Positions 34,827 to 43,166 of a stretch of 64,000 nt of DNA are shown here, piece after piece. The DNA comes from Fictibacillus halophilus (GTDB lineage Bacteria; Bacillota; Bacilli; Bacillales; Fictibacillaceae), in the NCBI RefSeq assembly GCF_016401385.1, contig NZ_JAEACF010000002.1:186001-250000 (forward strand), read 5' to 3'. A model generated the notes under the pieces. It was not told the origin of the DNA. It did not search any database and saw only the letters and a program-made list of their open reading frames with translations. The first letter of the stretch is position 1. Every line of letters begins with the position of its first letter. Both the position numbers and the translations under genes were made by a program.

Positions 34827-35251
34827 TTCTATATACCTAACCATTCTCCAGACACTTCGGAGATTATGATTTTCTATCAACACTACAAACTTCAGCATCA
34901 TTAAAAGAAATAAATGGGAACTTTACAACTAGTACAAACTATTATTATTCTAAGAAACTCTTATTGATAATAATTATCATTCCCAAGCATGATTCTAGCA
35001 TATCGCCTTTTCAAAAACAATAACTGGCAAACTGTTAAAATTCGGTATCCGCCCCTCTAAATCACTTTTCGCGTTACCTGGTTTTCAAAATATATTTTCA
35101 GTAAATCGAAAAGCTTCTTAGCAATTTAAGATGAAAGAAGAAAAGACTCCTACCCACACGGCTAGGGCTATAATTGCAGATTCACTTCAGCCTTAATTGC
35201 GTCACACACTTCATGAATAGTATGCAAAAGCATCTTCAAAGACATAATCTT
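34827..35251. other. Long leader/intergenic region upstream of the cassette
   Basis: About 425 A+T-rich bases with no plausible gene. Besides the Fur box it contains an imperfect GC stem (CCTA-CC / GG-TAGG) around 35147-35168. A second possible promoter at about 34862-34900 (TTGTAG, 16 bp, TAATCT, minus strand) would give a shorter leader. Confidence 0.4.
34965..34979. promoter_or_regulatory. Fur box upstream of the acylation cassette
   Basis: TGATAATAATTATCA is an exact 7-1-7 Fur box as established for Bacillus subtilis. It lies 190 bp upstream of the carrier gene. The gene to the right ends at 35294-35400 and points the same way, so the only gene unit it can control is the cassette. Within minus-strand sequence a weak promoter overlaps it (TTATCA, 17 bp, TAATAA). 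Confidence 0.75.
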
Positions 35252-35281
35252 AAAAAAAGTGAGCCCCCATGAAGGCTCACT
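35252..35281 (-). terminator. Terminator after rlmD and the small zinc-ribbon frame
   Basis: GTGAGCC / GGCTCAC arms with an eight-base loop followed by TTTTTTTAAG on the minus strand. Confidence 0.88.
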
Positions 35282-35293
35282 CACTATAATTAC

Positions 35294-35413
35294 CTACTCA
35301 TTTTCAATTAATCTTGGGATGCCTTGTCCGCACTGCTGACACGTTCCCTTCATCTCTTCGACATCCTTACAATTCGAACAGTCAGCATTAATTTTATGGT
35401 TAATTAAGCTCAA
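35294..35413 (-). CDS. Possible small zinc-ribbon protein overlapping the end of rlmD
   Basis: A frame with two CxxC pairs (CSNCKDVEE and CQQCGQGIP) spaced as a zinc ribbon, 39 residues from a TTG at 35413; an ATG at 35434 gives 46. It overlaps the last 14 bp of rlmD and ends just before a terminator that is 106 bp away from rlmD. No good ribosome binding site precedes either start, which is why confidence is low. Coupled re-initiation from rlmD would explain that. Confidence 0.4.
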   Translation of the reverse strand: MSLINHKINADCSNCKDVEEMKGTCQQCGQGIPRLIENE

Positions 35414-36776
35414 GCAGCGCAACAGCTTCAACATGCGTCGTCTGCGGAAACATATCAACCGGCTGTACTTTCTGCGTTTTAAATCCGCCATCTTCAAGTA
35501 CGCGCAGATCACGTGCGAGTGTGGCTGGGTTACAGCTCACATAGACAACACGCTTCGGTTTCATTTCGATGATAGTTTTTAATAACTCCTCGTCGCAGCC
35601 TTTTCGCGGTGGATCGACGACGATCACATCTGGCGTGATGCCTTGTTTCTTCCACTCCGGTATCACGTCTTCTGATTTACCAACAGCAAACTCAGCGTTA
35701 TGGATGTTGTTTAACTCTGCATTGCGGCGCGCATCTTCAATCGCTTCTGGTACGATTTCTACGCCATATACTTTTTTCGCTTTTTGTGCGAGGAACAATG
35801 AAATAGTCCCAATTCCACAATACGCATCGATGACCGTTTCATCACCATTCAGTTCCGCATATTGTAACGCTTGATCATAAAGCACCTTCGTCTGGTCCGG
35901 ATTGATCTGATAAAACGAGCGCGCCGAGATGGCAAACTTGATGTCGCCGATAAAATCGTAAATATATTCAGCACCCCAAAGTACTCGTGTTTCTTCTCCA
36001 AAAATTACGTTCGTGCGTTTTGAGTTCACATTTTGTACGATAGATTTGATCTCAGGAAGTGCTTTCCTAATATCTTCTACTATCTTCTTACGCTGCGGCA
36101 GTTCTTGGCCGTTCGTTACGAGTACGATCATCAAATCGCCTGTCGTTTTACCGTAGCGCGCAATGATATGCCGCAAGACGCCTTTATGTTTTTCTTCATT
36201 ATAAGCACTGATGTTGTACTGATTCACGATTTCTTTCACAGCTTGTACCGCGTCGTCGTTCGTATCTCCCGTGATGATACAGCTATCCATCTCTACGATC
36301 TCATGGCTACGCTTTTGATAAAAACCTGTGATGATGCGGCCGTTGCGTTCACCAACAGGCACTTGCGCTTTGTTGCGATAACGCCATGGTTCTTCTCCCA
36401 TACCAAGTGTGGGCAGAACAGGTACATCTTCTAACTTTCCGATTCTCGTTAAAACGTCTTCTACCAGCTTGCGTTTATACTCCAGCTGACCCTCATAGGA
36501 TAGGTGCTGAAGCTGGCAGCCTCCACACCATTTATAGATCGGACAAGGCGGTTCAACACGTTCAGGGCTCTCTTCAATCAGCTCTTCTAAACGACCAAAA
36601 CCGAATCCTTTTTTCACACCAATAACCTTAATCTTCGCACGCTCGCCAGGCAATGTATTCGGCACAAACAAAGTAAACCCATTTACACGAGCAACTCCAG
36701 CTCCCTCATGGGTTAAATCCACTATATCTACTTCATAACTTTCATTCTTATGAACAGGCAAATCAGCCTTTGTCAT
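35400..36776 (-). CDS. rlmD: 23S rRNA uracil-C5 methyltransferase RlmD/RlmCD (TrmA family)
   Basis: A SAM-dependent RNA m5U methyltransferase of 458 residues from ATG 36776 (an ATG at 36782 is too close to AAAGGGACG). An N-terminal TRAM domain ([18 protein letters not shown]) precedes the cysteine cluster [20 protein letters not shown], probably binding an Fe-S cluster. SAM site: [17 protein letters not shown]; catalytic region: [16 protein letters not shown]; nucleophile Cys in [15 protein letters not shown] (about 410). In B. subtilis the single enzyme RlmCD (YefA) makes both m5U747 and m5U1939. It follows dgkB as in B. subtilis, with a terminator between. Confidence 0.95.
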   Translation of the reverse strand: MTKADLPVHKNESYEVDIVDLTHEGAGVARVNGFTLFVPNTLPGERAKIKVIGVKKGFGFGRLEELIEESPERVEPPCPIYKWCGGCQLQHLSYEGQLEYKRKLVEDVLTRIGKLEDVPVLPTLGMGEEPWRYRNKAQVPVGERNGRIITGFYQKRSHEIVEMDSCIITGDTNDDAVQAVKEIVNQYNISAYNEEKHKGVLRHIIARYGKTTGDLMIVLVTNGQELPQRKKIVEDIRKALPEIKSIVQNVNSKRTNVIFGEETRVLWGAEYIYDFIGDIKFAISARSFYQINPDQTKVLYDQALQYAELNGDETVIDAYCGIGTISLFLAQKAKKVYGVEIVPEAIEDARRNAELNNIHNAEFAVGKSEDVIPEWKKQGITPDVIVVDPPRKGCDEELLKTIIEMKPKRVVYVSCNPATLARDLRVLEDGGFKTQKVQPVDMFPQTTHVEAVALLELN

Positions 36777-36861
36777 TGTCATCGTCCCTTTTTATCACTT
36801 ATGCTTTTCTGATTGTAGCATAACTGTTAGAGGACACCAAATGCTTACAAGGATAAAAAAC

Positions 36862-36899
36862 TAAAAAGAACACCTAGCAAAATTGCTTAAAGTGTTCTC
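36862..36899 (-). terminator. Terminator of dgkB
   Basis: AGAACAC / GTGTTCT outer arms and GCAA / TTGC inner arms, followed by TTTTAGTTTTTT on the minus strand. Confidence 0.85.
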
Positions 36900-36912
36900 T
36901 GACTTGAAGGAT

Positions 36913-37818
36913 TTATGGCTTAAGTCTCTCTTTTGGTACTAGCAGTTCAAAATGATGATGTAAGTTCTCGAACTCACCTGGCAGGATTCCGCCAAGCTCT
37001 CCATCTAAGTTGATCTGCATCTTTTCGCGAGGCGTCACTTTTACACGCTTTGCCTTCTTATAGATGACGTGATCATCATGGATGTGTTCACCGCGGATCG
37101 CAAGAGATGCAATACGTACAAATTCTGCAAGGTTAGTTTTCTTTAAGATGATTACATCAAAAAGACCGTCATGGAACTCTGATGATGGCGCAAGCTTCTC
37201 AAAGCCTCCAACAGAATTTGTATTAGCCACTAAGAAGAGCATGATCTCGCCTTCGTATTTTTCTTTATCATCAAATTCGATTTCTACAAATGTAGGCCGT
37301 ATCGATGGCAGCATCTCAATTCCTTTCAAGAAATACGCCAGCTGTCCGATCATCGTCTTCAGTTTACTTGGCACTTCATACGTAAGCTCTGTTATACGAC
37401 CTCCACCCGCGATGTTGATGAAGAATTTGTCGTTTACTTTACCGATATCAACAGGCATATGTACACCACCGCAAAGAACGTCACAAGCTCCTTCAATCGT
37501 ACGCGGCACACCCACTGCACGTGCAAAGTCATTCGTTGTTCCCGCAGGAATGATTCCTAGCATTGGGCGATTTTCAAGTCCTGCTAACCCATTTACCACT
37601 TCATAGATCGTCCCGTCTCCACCAGCTGCGATAACGAGGTCGAAGCCTCTTTCCCCCGCTGCACGTGCAGCGCGAGTCGCGCAGCCGTCTTCCGGTGTTG
37701 TTGCATGGCAAGACGTTTCATAGCCTGCATTTTCAAGTCTGTCCAGAATGTAAGGAAGCTGTTTTTTTACCGTTTCTCTTCCCGAACTTGGGTTATATAT
37801 TAGTCGAGCTCGTTTCAT
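36913..37818 (-). CDS. dgkB: Diacylglycerol kinase DgkB (soluble, lipoteichoic acid cycle)
   Basis: The product is 301 residues from ATG 37818 (after AAGGTGA; an ATG at 37833 has no site). It starts MKRARLIYNPSSGRE, with IAAGGDGTIYEVVNGL (GGDGT ATP motif, about residue 63) and IIPAGTTNDFARAVGVP. The size and N-terminus match B. subtilis DgkB (YerQ), which recycles the diacylglycerol left from lipoteichoic acid synthesis to phosphatidic acid. Its usual place downstream of gatB is preserved, though an 11-kb block has been inserted. Confidence 0.95.
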   Translation of the reverse strand: MKRARLIYNPSSGRETVKKQLPYILDRLENAGYETSCHATTPEDGCATRAARAAGERGFDLVIAAGGDGTIYEVVNGLAGLENRPMLGIIPAGTTNDFARAVGVPRTIEGACDVLCGGVHMPVDIGKVNDKFFINIAGGGRITELTYEVPSKLKTMIGQLAYFLKGIEMLPSIRPTFVEIEFDDKEKYEGEIMLFLVANTNSVGGFEKLAPSSEFHDGLFDVIILKKTNLAEFVRIASLAIRGEHIHDDHVIYKKAKRVKVTPREKMQINLDGELGGILPGEFENLHHHFELLVPKERLKP

Positions 37819-37833
37819 ATCTTTCACCTTCAT

Positions 37834-38183
37834 TGTTTGACTTCTTATAAAAGTTTTAACCTAAATTTGTTTGTTGTATAACTGCAAAAAACAGCCCACT
37901 GCCGGACTGCTTCTGTCGATTCCTCTTATATTATAGTGATACCTGTCTTAAATTGCAAAGCAGTTATCTCCCAGTATGTGTTAAAACTGTGTCTAAATTG
38001 TAGGGGGTCTGTCCCGGGGTCAGACCCCGGGACAGACCCCTTAAAGGATTTCTTTCATTTTTTGTAGAATTATACATTTAAAGCAGCTTAGGTAATGAAC
38101 AAGCTTCATCTCTTTATTGACTCGCATATATAAGTAACAACAAACGGTAACGAGTCACATCACTATTTTAAGGAGGTGCTTCT
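37834..38183. other. Intergenic region between dgkB and the small membrane protein
   Basis: 350 bp between divergent genes. Contains the GC-rich palindrome at 38004-38040 and must hold the promoters of dgkB and the small membrane protein. Nothing else is recognised. Confidence 0.4.
38004..38040. repeat. Perfect 18+1+18 GC-rich palindrome
   Basis: The left arm begins GGGGTCTGTCCC and the right arm ends GGGACAGACCCC, mirrored exactly around A38022; an inner GGGGTC-A-GACCCC is a second palindrome within it. G+C is far above the A+T-rich surroundings. The minus strand lacks a T-run after the hairpin, so it is not a normal terminator. Confidence 0.9.
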
Positions 38184-38396
38184 ATGTTTTGGCTATACAT
38201 TTTAGGACCTGTAGCCGCGGTATTCTTACTAGCCGCAATCGTAAACTGGAGAACAAGGCTAAAGTACAGAAGATACAACTACAAATACGAGCTTGAAGAG
38301 CATGTTAGTGATCAAAACAAGATCAACAATGCAGCAGCCTGGAACGCTTCCCAACATAATCACCACTCCGGCGGTGGCGGTGGTGGAGGATTATAA
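38184..38396 (+). CDS. Small single-pass membrane protein with His/Gly tail
   Basis: The product is 70 residues, ATG after AAGGAGGTGCTTCT. One N-terminal membrane helix (WLYILGPVAAVFLLAAIVNW) is followed by a basic stretch (RTRLKYRRYNYKYE), then a tail HNHHSGGGGGGGL. The strong ribosome binding site and the terminator directly after it support a real gene. Function unknown. The His/Gly tail could bind metal or simply be a flexible end. Confidence 0.75.
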   Translation: MFWLYILGPVAAVFLLAAIVNWRTRLKYRRYNYKYELEEHVSDQNKINNAAAWNASQHNHHSGGGGGGGL

Positions 38397-38426
38397 AAGA
38401 CAGGGTCTCATTCCTGTCTTTTTTAT
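38395..38426 (+). terminator. Terminator of the small membrane protein gene
   Basis: AAAAGACAGG / CCTGTCTTTT perfect 10-bp arms with an eight-base loop, then TTATTTATTT. Confidence 0.85.
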
Positions 38427-38443
38427 TTATTTAGGAGGTTAAT

Positions 38444-39286
38444 ATGACACATACAATCGGTATTTCTGGCAGTACCATCATGTCTGATGAAACAAAATTC
38501 AACGATCTGTTTCGAGATCAAGAACAGATCACACATATTGAGATTGGAGAATTTGAAAACGAAGAAGCCTTTCAAAGATTTCTCACACTTCTAAAGACAA
38601 GCAATAAAACGTTTGGCATCCACTCTCCCATCTATAGAAACGGAAGTAAATATGATCTATTAGAGAAGTTTCAATATGCACCTGAACAAGCATGGACCTT
38701 GTTCGAAAAGGAAATTCAGCGTCTCGTTAAGTTAGGCACTCAGTATATCCTTGTTCATTTTCCTTATTTTCAAGGAAGTGCCCAAAATCCGGATACCTTA
38801 ATTGAGCAGGGGCTAAAACGATTATCTGAGCTGCAGCAAACATACAACTTGCCAATCGTCTGCGAACCAAAGCTTGGATTGGATCAATCGCCAAAAGGAA
38901 TTGAGTACCTAAATGCTTTCCCTATCTCATTATGGGAAAAATACGGACTCAAGCTGTGCATTGATATTGGTGATTACCTATTAGCTGCTGATGAACAAGC
39001 TCTAAGCATGATTCAAAAATGGAAAGATCACATAAAAGTTGTACATCTTCATAACATTGAGTTTATTGATGATAAATACATATGGGTCCCTATCCATCCA
39101 TCACATGAAGATGACGGAAAACATTATTCCATTAATGAAATTCTCCATGTTTTATCAGGATACCGTGATCTTATTTGGGTGCTCGAACACACCCCTCACT
39201 CAAATCCTTCTCAAACATTTATTCAAGAAGGAATCAACTGGTTGGCAGATGATGTATTAAAAAATAATCTTTCTAAAAAATACTGA
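38444..39286 (+). CDS. Sugar phosphate isomerase/epimerase-type TIM barrel (AP endonuclease 2 fold)
   Basis: The product is 280 residues, ATG after TTAGGAGGTTAAT. Barrel strands are recognisable: ITHIEIGEFENEEAF, TFGIHSPIYRNGSKYD, YILVHFPYF, LPIVCEPKLGLD, LKLCIDIGDYLLAA, IKVVHLHNIE and LIWVLEHTPHSNP. The metal ligands of this superfamily (Glu in CEPK, Asp in CIDIGD, His in VHLHN, Glu in LEHT) are all present, so it is probably an active metal-dependent isomerase or related enzyme. It is upstream of an Opp-type transporter with a terminator between. Substrate unknown. Confidence 0.78.
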   Translation: MTHTIGISGSTIMSDETKFNDLFRDQEQITHIEIGEFENEEAFQRFLTLLKTSNKTFGIHSPIYRNGSKYDLLEKFQYAPEQAWTLFEKEIQRLVKLGTQYILVHFPYFQGSAQNPDTLIEQGLKRLSELQQTYNLPIVCEPKLGLDQSPKGIEYLNAFPISLWEKYGLKLCIDIGDYLLAADEQALSMIQKWKDHIKVVHLHNIEFIDDKYIWVPIHPSHEDDGKHYSINEILHVLSGYRDLIWVLEHTPHSNPSQTFIQEGINWLADDVLKNNLSKKY

Positions 39287-39308
39287 ATTTATTTTAGTAT
39301 TTTTTTAT
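39277..39308 (+). terminator. Terminator overlapping the end of the isomerase gene
   Basis: AAAATACT / AGTATTTT arms that include the stop codon, then TTTATTTT. The AT-rich stem makes it moderately strong. Confidence 0.65.
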
Positions 39309-39458
39309 TTTCATAACTATTAAATCTATTACTTTATGCGAACAAAGCAAGGTTGGAAATTTCATACAGAATGTTATACCAAAGACATGTCAATTCGTTT
39401 ACAATTATTACATACAGATTATTCTGTTAACTATCGCTACAAAAAAAGAGGTGTATAT

Positions 39459-40277
39459 ATGAACTTTTCATTTACTAGTTATTTGAGGAGGCTTCGATCG
39501 ATCTTAATCGGCGTTTTGATTATCAGCTTTCTTCCTTCTATCTTTTTTGGAATCGCACCACTGCAAAGCATGAAGCTTTGGGAGTATACCATCGAAAATC
39601 GAAAATACAGTCTTTTCCCTGATATTTTTGATAAGTTTTTTTACTCGATGACGATTTTCTTTACGGCACTGCTTCTAGGTCTCCTAGTAGCGTTATTGCT
39701 CACGTTCTTAGCAACACTGCTGCCAAGACCATTAAAACGTGCTGTCTATGGTTTTTTAACACTATTAGAATCTTTGCCAGATCTTTTTATCGTTATCGCG
39801 TTACAAGTTTCTGCGGTATATATCTTTAAGAAGACCGGATTATTAATCGCGAACGTGTCTGGTGTCTATGATAACCGCATCTACTTTTTTCCGATTCTAA
39901 CACTCTCTGTCCTGCCAACGATTCAACTCTTTAAGATTACCTTTCTATTAATGAAAGAAGAACAAAACAAACCATACATAACCGTAGCACGAGCGATGGG
40001 ACTCGGAAACCTCTATATCACGCTCAATCATGTGTTTCGTAATATCATGACCAGTCTCTTTCAATATTCCAAGACCATCTTTGTTTTCATGCTTTCGAAC
40101 TTATTCATTCTAGAATACGTCTTTAACTTGAACGGAATCATGACCATCATGCTGAACACGCAAGGTGTTTCTTTTATTATAACGGTCTTGTTTATCGCGA
40201 TTCCTTTCTCCTTTCTTTTTGAGGTCATGGAATCATACCGCGGAGGCTTAAACGTACAAAAGGAGGATGCAGCATGA
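39459..40277 (+). CDS. OppB/DppB-like ABC permease
   Basis: The product is 272 residues from ATG 39459 after AAAGAGGTG; upstream ATGs lack sites. About six membrane helices. The coupling EAA-type loop is ARAMGLGNLYITLNHVFRN near residue 195. It is shorter than most OppB proteins (~305-330) and its N-terminal part is divergent. It overlaps the next permease by 4 bp. With three further genes it forms a peptide/nickel-type importer, but no binding protein gene is in the cluster. Confidence 0.85.
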   Translation: MNFSFTSYLRRLRSILIGVLIISFLPSIFFGIAPLQSMKLWEYTIENRKYSLFPDIFDKFFYSMTIFFTALLLGLLVALLLTFLATLLPRPLKRAVYGFLTLLESLPDLFIVIALQVSAVYIFKKTGLLIANVSGVYDNRIYFFPILTLSVLPTIQLFKITFLLMKEEQNKPYITVARAMGLGNLYITLNHVFRNIMTSLFQYSKTIFVFMLSNLFILEYVFNLNGIMTIMLNTQGVSFIITVLFIAIPFSFLFEVMESYRGGLNVQKEDAA

Positions 40278-41194
40278 TCGTTCGATTGCTTAAACAGCCG
40301 CAGTTCTTAATCGGGTTTCTATTTATCGTGAGTTTAATTTTATTAAGCTTCTTTTATCCTTCCGTCATGGATGTTCAGAAGGAATCTAAGTTTCTATATG
40401 ACGAGAATGAAGTCATCGTTGGTGTAGCACCTTTCTCTCCAAAAGACATGCCTCCTTTTGGAACGGATATGAACGGAAAGCACTTATTGTATCTTGTTTT
40501 AGAAGGTGCAAAGTATACGATCCTAATTACTTTAATTATCGCTTTTCTTAGAATTTTCTTCGCCCTTTTCTTTTCCTTGTTTCATAGAAAATCGAAGAGT
40601 ACATTCTTTGACGATATCGTACAAGCTACCCTCTATATTCCAACAGCGATCTTAGCTTATATGTTCATGGTTCCGCTCTTTGTGAAAGACGCTACTGAAC
40701 CGATGGGCATGATGACTCTTATTGTCGTGCAATGCTTGATACTTGTTGGTATCGGAGTGCCGCCGTTAGTATCAACCTTTTCTGAAGAGATTCGCTCGAT
40801 CCTAGCAAAAGACTATATCGTCAGTACATTTTCATTAGGATCGAAAAAGCCGTATGTCTTTTACAAACATGTTTTGCCTGAACTCAGCTCTAAACTATTG
40901 CTTCTCTTTGCTCAGCAAGCTATTCAAACATTAATCCTATTAGCGCACTTAGGCGTTCTTGCCGTTTTTATCGGTGGATCAAAAACGGTTATGATGGGCG
41001 ATATCTTCAACTTAACGCCAGCTACCATATCATTGAGCGGAGAATGGGCTGGAATCATCGGCCAATCGTATCAAAAACTCTTAACGGCGCCTTGGATTAT
41101 TTTAGTGCCGCTATCCTTCTTTGCTTTTACGATTTTCTCGATCAATCTCATGATACAAGGTATACAGAACAGCCTCGAATCTAACAAATCATAA
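40274..41194 (+). CDS. OppC/DppC-like ABC permease
   Basis: The product is 306 residues, ATG (overlapping the previous stop) after AAAGGAGGATGCAGC. The N-terminal helix precedes the OppC-type periplasmic loop ending PPFGTDMNGKHLLYLVLEGA, equivalent to the usual LGTDxxGRD region of OppC proteins; here Asn-Gly-Lys replaces Gly-Arg. The coupling loop (STFSLGSKKPYVFYKHVLPE) is near residue 198. Six membrane segments overall. Confidence 0.88.
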   Translation: MIVRLLKQPQFLIGFLFIVSLILLSFFYPSVMDVQKESKFLYDENEVIVGVAPFSPKDMPPFGTDMNGKHLLYLVLEGAKYTILITLIIAFLRIFFALFFSLFHRKSKSTFFDDIVQATLYIPTAILAYMFMVPLFVKDATEPMGMMTLIVVQCLILVGIGVPPLVSTFSEEIRSILAKDYIVSTFSLGSKKPYVFYKHVLPELSSKLLLLFAQQAIQTLILLAHLGVLAVFIGGSKTVMMGDIFNLTPATISLSGEWAGIIGQSYQKLLTAPWIILVPLSFFAFTIFSINLMIQGIQNSLESNKS

Positions 41195-41208
41195 GTGAGG
41201 TGTGAAAC

Positions 41209-42189
41209 ATGTCTAACAGGCTTTTAGAAATAAACAATCTAAACATATCGTTTGGTAGTGGAAAGAACGTGTTTAACGCGGTTACAGATATAAGTCTCTC
41301 CGTTAGTACTGGACAGACTGCCGCTCTTATCGGCGAATCGGGTTCTGGGAAAAGTGTCACTTCCCTATCTGTCCTGAAACTTCTACCAGCTAACGGACGA
41401 GCAGAATCAGGCTCTATACGTTTTGACGATAAAGAAATTTTGCAGATGACAGAAAAAGAGATGCAAAAAATAAGAGGCAACGAGATCTCCATGATCTTTC
41501 AGGACGCGATCGCCTCACTGAATCCAGCTATGAAGGTGGGTGTTCAGATTACAGAAGGCTTGAAATATCATAAACAGATGCCGAAATCAGAGCTCAGAAC
41601 AGTTGCCCTCACGCTCCTTGAACAAGTAGGTTTCCATAATCCAGCACACATTTTTGATCAATATCCTTCTCAGCTGTCAGGAGGCATGAAACAGCGTATC
41701 TTAATCGCAATGGCCATCTCCTGTAGACCTAAACTGATTATCGCGGATGAACCAACGACCGCGTTAGACGTAACGATTCAAAGGCAGGTATTGGATTTAA
41801 TCGCTGATTATAAAATACGTGAAGACGCTTCTGTTTTAATGATCACACATGATTTTGGTGTTGTAGCAGAATATGCTGATTGGGTGTATGTCATGTTCGG
41901 AGGACGAATCGTAGAATCAGGAGATGTGTTTACGATATTTAATAATCCGATCCACCCTTATACCAAAGGCTTGATCGGCTGCATCCCAAGTTTAGAGAGC
42001 GATGGCGATCGTTTAAAGAGTGTTTACGATTATTCGTTTGAAGAAGCAGGATACAAGGGAAGAAAATTCGCACCAGAGACTTATTCCATGGAAAGCAAAG
42101 TCTATCATGCCCCGTCCTCTCTAATAGAAGTGGAACCAGGTCATTATGTTCGTCTTTTTGATGAGAGTGAGGTGACGATCGTTGGATAA
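41209..42189 (+). CDS. OppD/DppD-like ABC ATPase
   Basis: The product is 326 residues, ATG after AAGTGAGGTGTG. Walker A is LIGESGSGKSVTSL, signature QLSGGMKQRILIAMAI, Walker B LIIADEPTTALDVTIQ, switch His in ITHDFG. The family C-terminal region NPIHPYTKGLIGCIPSL is present, but the usual Cys cluster that binds an Fe-S centre in many OppD proteins is reduced here. It overlaps oppF by 8 bp. Confidence 0.92.
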   Translation: MSNRLLEINNLNISFGSGKNVFNAVTDISLSVSTGQTAALIGESGSGKSVTSLSVLKLLPANGRAESGSIRFDDKEILQMTEKEMQKIRGNEISMIFQDAIASLNPAMKVGVQITEGLKYHKQMPKSELRTVALTLLEQVGFHNPAHIFDQYPSQLSGGMKQRILIAMAISCRPKLIIADEPTTALDVTIQRQVLDLIADYKIREDASVLMITHDFGVVAEYADWVYVMFGGRIVESGDVFTIFNNPIHPYTKGLIGCIPSLESDGDRLKSVYDYSFEEAGYKGRKFAPETYSMESKVYHAPSSLIEVEPGHYVRLFDESEVTIVG

Positions 42190-43111
42190 ACATTTGATAA
42201 GTATACAAAACCTTTCAAAGTACTTTGTGACGAAAACGGGGACCCATAAAGCAATCGATGGAATCACACTCGATATTTTTAAAGGCGAAACGTTAGGAAT
42301 CGTTGGGGAATCTGGATCTGGTAAAACGACCCTCGGACGAACGATCATGCGACTGTATGAACCAGAGCACGGAAACATTACGTTTGATGGCCTGGACATC
42401 ACACATATGCCTGAAAAAAAGTTGCGGCCATACCGCAAAGAATTTCAGATGATCTTTCAAAATCCTTATGAGTCACTCAGCCCTCGTTTAACGGTCGGGG
42501 AAATTTTAGAAGAACCGCTTGTTATTCAGAAAATGTTAAGCAAAGAAGAGCGTACGAAGAAAGCGTACAGTCTATTGGAAAAGGTCGGATTGCCGAAGAC
42601 TTCTTATCTAAAAAAAATTCACGAATTCTCCGGTGGACAGCGTCAGAGAATCGGAATTGCTCGTGCACTGATGCTAGATCCTAAGTTTATTATTGCAGAT
42701 GAACCTGTCTCGGCCCTCGATGTATCTGTTCAAGCGCAAGTGTTGAATCTATTAAAAGATCTTCAGTCCGAACTAGACCTAACGTGTTTGTTCATCTCAC
42801 ATGATCTTGGCGTGGTTCATTATATGAGTGACCGTGTAGCCGTCATGTACCTTGGCCATCTGATCGAATTGGCACCAAAAGATGAATTGTACCGAAATCC
42901 GATCCACCCTTATACGAAATCTCTTTTATCATCTATTCCAATCTCAGACCCTGAGCGTCGGAATGCATACAGAGAACCTATCATTCTGCCAGAGAAACCG
43001 CTCTATCCTCCACAGTTGATTCATGTTGGTAACGAGCATTACGTATCTGCGAACATGATCAATATTAAAGAGTTTGAGATTGAGAATGATAGAAAACTAA
43101 TCCGTAATTGA
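42182..43111 (+). CDS. OppF/DppF-like ABC ATPase
   Basis: The product is 309 residues. Starts at a TTG in GAGGTGACGATCGTTGG, nested in the end of oppD. Walker A is IVGESGSGKTTLGR, signature EFSGGQRQRIGIARAL, Walker B FIIADEPVSALDVSVQ, and the family tail NPIHPYTKSLLSSIPISDPE. Works with OppD as a heterodimer. Followed by a bidirectional terminator. Confidence 0.93.
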   Translation: MDKHLISIQNLSKYFVTKTGTHKAIDGITLDIFKGETLGIVGESGSGKTTLGRTIMRLYEPEHGNITFDGLDITHMPEKKLRPYRKEFQMIFQNPYESLSPRLTVGEILEEPLVIQKMLSKEERTKKAYSLLEKVGLPKTSYLKKIHEFSGGQRQRIGIARALMLDPKFIIADEPVSALDVSVQAQVLNLLKDLQSELDLTCLFISHDLGVVHYMSDRVAVMYLGHLIELAPKDELYRNPIHPYTKSLLSSIPISDPERRNAYREPIILPEKPLYPPQLIHVGNEHYVSANMINIKEFEIENDRKLIRN

Positions 43112-43120
43112 GTGATTTAA

Positions 43121-43155
43121 AAAGAGACTGCCCTAAATGAGCAGTCTCCTTTTTT
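43121..43155. terminator. Bidirectional terminator after oppF
   Basis: GAGACTGC / GCAGTCTC arms with T-runs on both strands; shared with the convergent membrane protein gene. Confidence 0.85.
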
Positions 43156-43166
43156 AGGCCAAATTA

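Noticed and set aside
38004..38040. Rho-independent terminator of dgkB or of the small protein gene
   Set aside because: It lies between two divergent starts, and no T-run follows on either strand.
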